From positions 868,001 to 932,000 of the forward strand of contig JAGTJM010000005.1 in the NCBI GenBank assembly GCA_020747015.1: DNA of 64,000 nt, given 5' to 3'. Every line of letters begins with the position of its first letter. The first letter of the stretch is position 1. The translations under genes and the position numbers were made by a program. The stretch is from Pyrenochaeta sp. MPI-SDFR-AT-0127. Taxonomy: Eukaryota > Ascomycota > Dothideomycetes > Pleosporales > Cucurbitariaceae. The notes under the pieces are model-generated. The model was not told the DNA's origin. It saw only the letters and a program-made list of their open reading frames with translations, and searched no databases. Shown here piece after piece: positions 55,570 through 64,000 of the stretch.

Positions 55570-57552
55570 ATGGAGAAACACTGCAAACGCTGTGAAGAAA
55601 TTGGCCATAAAGTGTTGCAGCAAAATGAAGATGGAGGAGGTTGGGTAGTATTTGAGATTTCGTATGCCACCACAGCGGAAAATATCGAGCCTATTACGTC
55701 TTGCCCGTCATGTCGAGATATATCAGACTTTCTTGAGGCAGCAAAAGGAATAACTGGCACAGAAGAAACATTTGTCTTTGAAATCCCTAGTGCAGGCCAG
55801 CGCGAGTGGCGCTCCGCCTGGATCGTCGCACAAATAAGCAATTGGGTTTTAAGAGTACACCCCACGAAAGTCACAAGCCTGCTAGTAACAGGTGGCTGCA
55901 CCGAAAGGACTAATAAGAGCTTCATCAACCTCGCTCTTGCTCGGCAATGGCTCACGACTTGCGATCGCGAACACCACCAATGTGGCTTACCTGAATCCCT
56001 TGCGCTCGATATTTCGCTTCTACTCGTGGACTTGGAGGATGAATGCGTCGTTCAACGGTCGAGTAAGGAAAAATACGTTGCAATCAGCTATGTTTGGGGC
56101 AACGCGACTATGACTAAGGCAACGCGCGAGACAATGGCTACCCTCAAACGACCTGGGTGTCTTTCTGAGAGTTCTCATGACATCTTTATTCCGAGAACTA
56201 TCCGAGATGCCATGTTTGTAGCCAAGAAACTCGGTGTGCGGTACATGTGGGTGGATGCTTTGTGCATTTTGCAAGACGATTCAGATATTCAACGATATCT
56301 TGATGCGATGTCTGCAATCTATGCTAACGCATACTTTACCCTCATCGTTGCAGACGGCGATACTGCAGATCGCGGTATCAAGGGCGTAGGAACTCGCGAA
56401 CAAGGGCGCGACTTGAAGTCTCTCCTCATACGACTTCCTGGTTGCCACCTTAACGTACCATCATCTGCGTTTCCGGTCAGAACTTTATCTGCATCTCCTT
56501 GGGCGACGCGGGGATGGACCCTTCAAGAAGGCCTTTTCGCCAGACGGGCACTCATTTTCAATAATCTAATGAGCTGGATCTGTCCCGCGTGCTATCGTGA
56601 GGAGGGGGAAGGAAATACGTTTGTCAACGACTCGATAAGCTCATTCAGGCCCACGGAGATGGACTACATATGTCAAATTCCGCGCCTGATGACCAAGGAC
56701 TATCGCTTTCTGTACCCTTTTCTGATCGAGAGGTTCATACCGCGATCTTTCACATACGAGTCTGATACTATGAATGCCTTCGCGGGTATTATGTCATTCT
56801 TCTCGCAAAGACACAAACTCTCCACTGACGAGCTTTCATTCTACGGCCATCCGCTGGATTACTTCGAACAGTCACTGGTCTGGCTGCCTATACCAGGTGC
56901 CCCTCTCAGTCGAAGAGAGGTTCGAAGGCAAGGGTCAAACGATGACACACTTCCCAGCTGGTCATGCTTTTCCTGGCATGGTCCTGTGGACTGCGCACTC
57001 TGGGGCCGTTACGTACACGCAAGGGCAGCTCAGCCTGTACGTGCTATCATTTCGCCAATGAAACAATGCCGTACTTGCTCTTCACGAGTTCCTGTACGGT
57101 CCTCGTGTTGCGCCCCAAATCGGTGTGAGCCCATACTATTCTTTCAGACCCAAAGAGTAAAACTCGTCATCTTTCGGAAACTGGGCCTCGAGACGCTATA
57201 TGTTTGTCATGAAAAGGAAGCGCTCAACCCTATTGGGGAATTGTACTGCAATGATGCAAACTTCCAGAGTTCTTTATTCAACGGTGAAGATCCTCTGCAA
57301 TCAAGCAACTATACCGTGTCAACTATAGCATGTGAGTTCATTGCCATATGTACCGGTCTCGGCCCGCATTGGGTAGCTCCGACAGCAAAGGGTTCGGAGG
57401 GTAATCGCGATGCTGTGAGCGTCTTTACGCTGTGCATAAAATGGAATGGGGAGGGTACGGAGAAATTGGCCCAAAGGGTCGGCAGCGCCGTCATTGATAA
57501 AGGAATATGGGATAGATTAGCGGTAGAAGAAGCTGATATTGTGCTGGAATGA
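55570..57552 (+). CDS. heterokaryon-incompatibility (HET) domain protein
   Basis: Intronless gene of 660 residues from ATG 55570 (MEKHCKRCEEIGHKVLQQNE). The frame is open further up to a GTG only. The HET domain spans about residues 167-320: KYVAISYVWGNATM, LPRTIRDAM-like FIPRTIRDAMFVAKKLGVRY, MWVDALCILQDD, YANAYFTLIVADG and WATRGWTLQEGLFARRALIF. All core blocks of the family are present. A Cys-rich N-terminus (HCKRCEE, SCPSCRD) may bind metal. HET proteins trigger cell death when genetically unlike hyphae fuse, and they are very numerous and variable in filamentous ascomycetes. The C-terminal half is not recognisable and may hold the regulatory part. No partner gene of a known incompatibility pair is adjacent. 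Confidence 0.9.
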   Translation: MEKHCKRCEEIGHKVLQQNEDGGGWVVFEISYATTAENIEPITSCPSCRDISDFLEAAKGITGTEETFVFEIPSAGQREWRSAWIVAQISNWVLRVHPTKVTSLLVTGGCTERTNKSFINLALARQWLTTCDREHHQCGLPESLALDISLLLVDLEDECVVQRSSKEKYVAISYVWGNATMTKATRETMATLKRPGCLSESSHDIFIPRTIRDAMFVAKKLGVRYMWVDALCILQDDSDIQRYLDAMSAIYANAYFTLIVADGDTADRGIKGVGTREQGRDLKSLLIRLPGCHLNVPSSAFPVRTLSASPWATRGWTLQEGLFARRALIFNNLMSWICPACYREEGEGNTFVNDSISSFRPTEMDYICQIPRLMTKDYRFLYPFLIERFIPRSFTYESDTMNAFAGIMSFFSQRHKLSTDELSFYGHPLDYFEQSLVWLPIPGAPLSRREVRRQGSNDDTLPSWSCFSWHGPVDCALWGRYVHARAAQPVRAIISPMKQCRTCSSRVPVRSSCCAPNRCEPILFFQTQRVKLVIFRKLGLETLYVCHEKEALNPIGELYCNDANFQSSLFNGEDPLQSSNYTVSTIACEFIAICTGLGPHWVAPTAKGSEGNRDAVSVFTLCIKWNGEGTEKLAQRVGSAVIDKGIWDRLAVEEADIVLE

Positions 57553-59727
57553 AGAATCAAGGCAGCAAGTACCGCAAGGTGAGCAAACCTCATAACGAAA
57601 ATACTGAACCAGAAGGTATTGGTAAAGCGTTCCAAACTCGCTAGCAGATATTGTAACGGATAGAGAGAAAAGACTGATCTTGAAATGATTTTACATCAAA
57701 AGGATCCTGATCTGGCTCTTGCACAACACAATGCAAGTGCGCAGACCGTCAAGGCCAGAACAATTTCGAACGTATTAAGCAAGAGCTATACAAGAGACTA
57801 GTAATAGTTAGAGTAACGAATGAACAGAGAATGATGCTTATGCAGCGAAGTGAAGAGTACGAGGAAGCCACAAAGAGCGGGGGAACACGCAAACCGCAGA
57901 GACAAAGACTGTTGGAGGACGTGCGCAACTCTGAACGACAATGCTTCGAGCATTTGAAGAAGATCTGGAATATCTGCTTTGGTGCTTTTTACGCTCGAAG
58001 AAGATCTAGACTCCGACCTTGAGGATCTTTCTGGCAACGAAGGCGAGCACGAGAAGTTGCAGCGAAATTCTTACAAAGAATGGTACAATCCCAAGCGAGT
58101 CCCTTATCGGTTAGTAGTTGCAGAGCGGCCAGGGAAGAACAAGTGCAGGACAATGCATGAATCAGAGGAGTTGGTCAACTGTTTCTGAACGAGCCGGTAA
58201 TGCCTTACGACAGCATAAGCATTACCGAAGAGAGTCCGAACTAACGGAAGATTTTGCTGATCTACAAGGAACGACATGAGCACGATCGGCAGAGGCTTGT
58301 TCCAGGTACACGTGGTTCGGATGTCATTAGCGTGACCGAAGTGGCTCCGAAGAGTTGGGTTCGATTATCGGGCTGGACGGAGAGTTGCGCGTTCCGTTGA
58401 CGAAACCTGGAAGCCGTGAGTAGAAAACGCCGAAGCTCGATATGAGATCAAATCGACCCTTACACCAGGCCAGCAGGCACCGGAGCGCTGAAGCAGGGGC
58501 CAAAGACGGATACGTTCTTTGATGGGATGGTTTTCAGCACTATGCACCGGGAAGATGTAACATTGCGGGGAAACACTGGAGAAGATAGAACCAGGGTTTT
58601 AGTGCTAGCCGAACTATCATTACCTCGGTTTTTGACCCAAGCATAGACCCACAACCGTGGTGCGGGTTCTGAACGATCTATCGGCACCGACAGGCAAAGC
58701 CAATCTCTCAATTGCATCGCGGCATGGATAACCTGCCCTGCTCGAAGCTCAGTTAGTGTGGGTATAGCTTGAAGGACAAGTAATCCTCGCCGCAAAATAC
58801 GCAAAGCAATGTTGTACACCGGAGATGTAATGACACATCCTGGTAGGCGTCGAAATGAAGAGGACATGAACTCAGATTCTGCACGTTTGGTAGTATACAA
58901 AGCAACGACATACTTACACCCTGACTCGAATGCTTGACTATTTATACAATCCAATTAGCACACCTATGCAGTGTCAAAACAACCTCTATCCATACCCGGG
59001 CATCATCCAACCAACACTTTGGGAGTTGCAGTCACCGAAGTCCAGCGGAGCACTGCAGATGTAGGGGGAAAAGCACATCTAAGACGTACAACAGCCACAG
59101 AAATGAAATCAAAAGCCGAGAATTAAGATCATTCGTGAAAAGAACAAATAAAGGAGGAGTTTTAACGGATAACTACAACAGCCCTGAAGATTTTGCGGTT
59201 AAATTGCGGCATTTGAGGATAGTGTTTGTTGGGGTTAGGTCTAGCGAGCTTCACAAGTGGTGCCAGAACTAACGCCGAAGACTCCGGAGTGAATGCTTTG
59301 TGAAATGCAACATGGTACACAACATAACACCTTTGAGATGACCGCAGCTAGCAAAGACTGAACATCGATGGCGAAACGGAGAAGAGATGAAGTGGAAAAA
59401 ATTGACTCGGCAAGCAGTTTCGGAAGTTTCCTCCGACTATCATTGTGCAATATCTCCGCATCTTGGCAGCAGGTACCGGGGATCAGAAGCAGAAGGCGGG
59501 GCGGTACTCGACGTCATACCGCACCACTAACAGCTTATTCTCCAGCAATAACGGCTTGTCGGTGTAACTTCAAAGCTTGATCGTGGCCGTGATAGTGCCC
59601 GATGGAGGCAGCGATGTGCAGATGCGGGGTATGTTGCTCCGAGATGCGTGCAAACAGTCGCACATTTGGTAATAAGTAGGCCTTGCGCCGCATTTTTGAG
59701 CCTCCTCACGCCTTCCTGATATTCAAG
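57553..59727. other. intergenic region with a gene relic
   Basis: This 2.2-kb stretch lies between the HET gene and the GH92 gene. A degenerate coding-like block at about 57690-58188 is listed separately. Beyond it, a 164-codon minus-strand frame (58460-58954) and others have no recognisable features. Confidence 0.4.
57690..58188 (+). pseudogene. possible gene relic, unidentified
   Basis: A charged, helix-like coding pattern runs through three frames. It starts near KDPDLALAQHNASAQTVKA, shifts to NFERIKQELYKRLVIVRV and QRSEEYEEATKSGGTRKPQR, with ERQCFEHLKKIWNICFGAF, then shifts by one base in the T-run at about 57988-57992 to TLEEDLDSDLEDLSGNEGEH and ends ESEELVNCF at 58188. No start codon with a sensible N-terminus is found. 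The shape (long charged helices) recalls C-terminal parts of fungal tyrosine-recombinase-like DUF3435 proteins, but that is only an impression. It may be a decayed fragment of a mobile-element gene or an unrelated gene with sequence errors. Confidence 0.35.
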
Positions 59728-62334
59728 ATGAGGTCTGTAAGCACGGGGATACTGGCAATAATTGGGGCCGCCGTTGCTCAAGATGTCGACTATGCTCAAT
59801 ATGTGAATCCCTTCATTGGCTCTGAAGGGGCAATACCAGGCTACGCATGTATGCTGTGTCCCACTACACATATCATATCGTACTAAAAGGTTTAGATGGC
59901 GGTGGCGATGTCTTTGTTGGAGGTTCAGTGCCATTTGGCATGGTCAAGCTCGGCATCGACACCTACGAAACACCTGTCAACATGAGCGTGCTGAATGGCG
60001 GGTGGACGCCTAAAGGAGTGGTCACTGGTATCAGCTTGATGCACGAGTCTGGCACGGGAGGCGGGCCAAAGTATGGGTTTCCGGCTCAAATGCCGTTGAC
60101 GACCATTGATGGTAATGTTAATCTACTCGATAATGAGACTTATTGGCAAAAGAGAGTACGTTGGACCAGTAGCCACCAACAAGTTGTGCCTTGCTGATTA
60201 ATCTAGGTTGGAGATGATACTGCGACTGTGGGCTACTTCCGCACACTATTGGAATCAGGTGTCACGGTTGAGCTTGCAGCCGCTCGCCATGCTGGCCTGC
60301 ATCACTACACTTATCCATCGTCTTCGGACAACCACGTGCTTGTGGACTTCTCACACTACTTGCCACATCTGGACCGTTCATGGGACACGCAGTTCTACAC
60401 AGGCGGTGAGATCGATATCCAGCCAAATTCCAGCATTTATACAGGCTGGACCTCCATTGCAGGCGGGTGGTGCATTGGCGCCCCAGTGACTGTCTACGTT
60501 TGTGGAGGGTTTGATACTCCGCCTAACGAAGCGAGAGCCTTTAAGGGGAAAAACACATTTCCCACTAGCAGGCATTTTCGAAGCTTCAATAATGGGACCA
60601 TGCCACAGCCAACGTTCACAGGATCATCCGCACGCTCAGGCCCGATGGGCGACCGTGTTGGTGCGATATTCTCCTGGAGTAACACCACTGAGATCAAGTC
60701 ACGCGTAGGCATCTCATTCATGTCCGTCGACAAAGCTTGCGCCTACAAGAACGCCGAGCTTGCATCTTGGTCCATCGAAGATGCAACCAAAGCCGCAAGA
60801 GACGAGTGGAACCGCGACGTTTTCTCTAAGATCCGTGTTGACACCTCCGAGTCCGCAAATAAGACGCGTCTAGCATTATTGTACTCCAGCTTGTACTTCA
60901 TGCATCTTATTCCCAGTGAGCGCATAGGCGAGAACCCGCTATGGGAATCTGACGAGCCATACTGGGACGATTTCTATACAATGTGGGACCTTTTCCGCAA
61001 CCAAGTATCCCTCTGGCATCTCATCCAGCCGAGCTACTATGAGTCGATGATTCGTGCGTTGATCGATATGTTCAAGAATGAGGGCTTTCTGCCAGATGGA
61101 AGGTCTGGCAACTACAATGGCCTTGTTCAGGGAGGTTCGAATGCCGACAACGTACTTGCAGACGCATATGTGAAAGGGCTCGTGGGCAAGATCAATTGGA
61201 CCGAAGGATATGCTGCAGTGAAGAAGAATGCTGAGGTGCTGCCATTTTTCGATCAGAATCCCATTGATCCCCAAGGATCTCTTAAGGAAGGCCGCTCCGC
61301 GCTTGATGACTGGATTCCACTTGGATATGTTTCAGCAGACCGCAACACACGTGCGGTTTCAAAAACGGTAGAGTACGCGCTCAACGACTTTGCTGTAAGT
61401 CAAATAGCTGCTGGAGAAGAACCTGGAGACCGCGATCTGTATCTTCGCCGATCGGCTGGGTGGCAATTGAGCTGGGACCCCGAAGCCACAAGTCGCAACT
61501 TTACCGGCTTTGTCATGCCCCGCTTTGCAAATGGTACCTTTTACAAGACGTACAACATCACAGATTGTGGGAGATGCAATTGGGCTGACCAGAGCTATGA
61601 GGGCACCGCGTTCGGTAAGTACTTTTAAGTTTCAAGGCATATGACGGTATAGCGGATCTAACCTTTCTCTAGAATACTCTTTTGTCATTCCCCATGACGT
61701 TGAACGAATGATTGAGCTCATGGGTGGGGCTGCTCACTTTGAAAACCGCCTTGACTATGTTTTCCAACCCAACACCTCTGGAGTCAATCTCGGTGCCCAA
61801 GGCCTGGGTATAAACACGATCAACAACATCGCCAACGAGCCTGACTTCCAGACTCCATATTTATACAACTATCTCAACAAGCAGTGGAAGAGCGTCGAGC
61901 GCTCGCGCCAGCTCGCTAATGACTTTTACTTCAACACCAGTAACGGCATCCCAGGAAACTCAGACGCAGGCGCACTTAATTGCTGGCTAATATGGCAGAT
62001 GCTTGGACTATACCCCATTGTCACTACGCCCGTATATCTCCTTGAATCACCTTGGTTCTCAGACATCAATATCACTGTAAACCACAATCACACGCTGCGC
62101 ATCAGAGCTGAGGGTCTCAATGATGGCGACGGAAAGCAAGGGTACTATGTCCAAGGTGTAAATATCAATGGCCAACAATGGAACAAGAATTGGTTTGAAC
62201 ATGAAGATGTGGGAGGAATTATGAGCAACGGTGGCGAGATTGTGTTCAGTCTAGGAGACGAGCAGAAGATTTGGGAGACGGGCGAGGTACCACCTAGTCC
62301 AGGGCATCAGGTTGTGGATGTTGGCCAAGGATAA
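59728..62334 (+). CDS. glycoside hydrolase family 92 alpha-mannosidase
   Basis: Secreted calcium-dependent alpha-1,2-mannosidase-type enzyme of 816 residues, acting on mannan or glycoprotein N-glycans. The exons are 59728-59848, 59896-60155, 60207-61614 and 61673-62334. The introns are 47-58 nt (GTATGC ... TTTAG; GTACGT ... ATCTAG; GTAAGT, a CTAAC branch site, CTCTAG). The signal peptide is MRSVSTGILAIIGAAVAQ. GH92 blocks are YAQYVNPFIGSEG, GGGDVFVGGSVPFGMVKLG, GISLMHESGTGG, SDEPYWDDFYTMWDLFRNQ, GNYNGLVQGGSNADNVLADA, LNCWLIWQMLGLYP and GNSDAGAL. The catalytic region appears complete. It is the second carbohydrate enzyme in the right arm, with GH28 before it and a CE1 esterase after it. Confidence 0.94.
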
Positions 62335-63096
62335 TGTGGATAGATAGACACACAGAATTAGACATGGACATTGATGGATTAATGATAGAAGAATTGTCTC
62401 CGGAGGCCGGAAGGACACATCCACCGCCCCCACCCCCACAATTGGACTGTGAGCGTGCCCCACCCCCGTTGAGCACCATCACCTTCCCTCACGCCAGGCG
62501 CTTTTGCAACATGAAAAAAGTGCACGTGTTTCCTTGAGATGCAAGGCCAATCCAATGGTTACACTCGACACAACCAGTCGTCACGATGGGCGGGGTAGTA
62601 AGAGGTCACCTGGAAATTGAGCCAAACACTGCGCCAGCCAATCAGTGGAACGAAGTGCGACCTTCCAGATTCACAACAACGAGATGAACATGCAACCCCC
62701 TGAGGTGGCGGGCAGGACCTCAGAATTTTGGTTTTTGGAACAAAACATGGCTGGTGACTGCTATAGACCGTCTATCAATCTTTCTTGCATACATTTTCAT
62801 CGCTCTGAGCATATCGGAGAGGCTAGGAAGACTGGTTTGGACGTGAAGTGTACGTATGCCCCTCTTGAACCCCTTCGTATCGATGATGCTAATAACTATG
62901 CTCTACCAGAGTTCTTTGGCCTTTTATATGTGCTCTTTATAACATTTACCACACTTTGCGCAAATACTTTAATCTTGCCTTCTACTCTTTCCACTTGCAA
63001 CAAGACACTGACCGTCCGCCATATCTTCTACAAGTCCTTGTTGGGACCGAGGTGACTCTCTGGACCTCTTTCCTCCATCTGAATCCCATAGCAACC
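62335..63096. other. intergenic region
   Basis: This 760-nt spacer separates two plus-strand secreted-enzyme genes. A run of C near 62424-62436 and a C-rich segment near 62458-62467 occur. A frame at 62645-63055 has no features. It probably contains the esterase promoter. Confidence 0.45.
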
Positions 63097-64000
63097 ATGG
63101 GTGTACGCACAGTGCTCCTCATTGCGCTCGCAGCCACCGTCGCGCTATGTATGCCGCAGCCTCAAACTCTCAGCCCAAGGGCCAGTAGTGGATGCGGCAA
63201 ACCAGCCTTCCTCCCAGGAATCACACAATTCCGATTTTTCCTCAAATCCAGTGGGAATGATCGAAGCTATTCGTTTCATCTCCCTGCATCCTATGACCCC
63301 AATAAAGCGTACCCCGTTGTCTTGGGATTCCACGGGAGTTCCAGTATCGGAACGTTTTTCGAACTGGATACGAAGATGAGTGAAAAGCGGTATAGTGAGA
63401 ATGTAAGCACATTCTAGCCCTTACTTTGACTGAATGGAAATTCAGGAGCTGACTTGTTTCTTTTTGATAGAAAATCATGATCTATCCGAATGGCATACAA
63501 GGAAGCTGGGCAGGACCTTCATACCACAAAGGTTCCAGTGTACAGCAAGATGTGCAATTTGTTGCCGACGTGATTAATGACGTAAAAAACAAGTTTTGTA
63601 TTGATGAGCAGAAGGTGTTTGGCGTTGGGTATATATTCCCCATTCGAAAATATTGGCTGGCTACTCTTCAGCTAACACATCCGTACAGTATGTCAAACGG
63701 AGGAGGATTCATTGGCACAATAGCGTGCGATCCGGTCGGAAGCAAGCTATTCAACGCTGTTGCAGCTCACTCTGGGGCATTCTACACAGACGTTGATGGT
63801 CCCAGCAATGGCTGCGCTCCCGCAAAGGCACTCCCGTTGCTTGAGATCCACGGCTTTGCTGATGTAACTGTGAAGTACGAAGGAGGTAAAGGTGATGGAG
63901 GTCAACTACCTTCGATATCGAACTGGTAAGTCACGATAACATCTGTAAAGACCGCTCAATCTGACATGTTGTGTTGCGTCGCAGGCTAGAATGGTGGGTG
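63097..64000 (+). CDS. feruloyl-esterase-like CE1 hydrolase (partial, right edge)
   Basis: N-terminal part of a secreted esterase related to feruloyl esterases and polyhydroxybutyrate depolymerases (CE1/LpqC group). The exons are 63097-63402, 63471-63628, 63689-63925 and 63985 to beyond the window. The introns are 68, 60 and 59 nt. The signal peptide is MGVRTVLLIALAATVALCMP. Landmarks are RSYSFHLPASYDPNKAYPVV, the oxyanion block LGFHGSSSIG, IMIYPNGIQGSWAG, the nucleophile elbow GVGMSNGGGF split by intron 2 (Ser in GMSNG), and LLEIHGFADVTVKYEGG, with a His-Gly-x-x-Asp end typical of the family. The catalytic His would lie past the edge. Such enzymes release ferulic acid from plant-wall arabinoxylan. 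Confidence 0.88.

Overview
The window is nuclear DNA of a filamentous ascomycete (Pezizomycotina), most likely a Dothideomycete and plausibly Pleosporales. The reasons are many 45-70 nt GT..AG introns with CTAAC/CTGAC-type branch sites, an HDEL-ending BiP, Kch1 and Prm10 membrane proteins, a HET-domain gene, a 2EXR-like gene and an F-box/ankyrin gene, and plant-wall CAZymes. The placement below Pezizomycotina rests on family impressions, not on a tree. I found no rRNA, tRNA, CRISPR or complete transposon.

Left part (0-23 kb) is mostly core-type genes in wide GC-rich intergenic DNA: a DUF1769 protein (minus, broken frame), a medium-chain reductase, the Kch1 potassium transporter, a secreted Asp f 4-like protein, BiP/Kar2 (minus, 4 exons), an old-yellow-enzyme oxidoreductase, a DUF2235 alpha/beta hydrolase (minus) and Mediator subunit MED7 (minus).

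Middle part (23-44 kb) is accessory in character: a divergent pair of secreted orphan proteins, an F-box/ankyrin gene, two more medium-chain reductases, a freshly dead PhoD-type phosphatase pseudogene, a secreted six-cysteine orphan, an AT-rich and probably mutated island, a P450, and a 79-residue six-cysteine secreted protein with a 10-nt exon.

Right part (44-64 kb) starts with Prm10/ThrE (minus) and an FAD monooxygenase, and then holds secreted carbohydrate-active enzymes (GH28, GH92, and a CE1 feruloyl-esterase-like gene cut by the window end) interleaved with a 2EXR-like gene and a HET-domain gene. No polyketide or peptide synthetase is present, so the oxidoreductases do not form a recognisable metabolite cluster.

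Two themes deserve attention. First, four reading frames break by one base, three of them at mononucleotide runs, which points to sequence errors as much as to gene death. Second, the accessory middle holds several lineage-type secreted proteins next to a decaying enzyme gene. Exon coordinates were joined by hand from splice signals and frame, so they are predictions.
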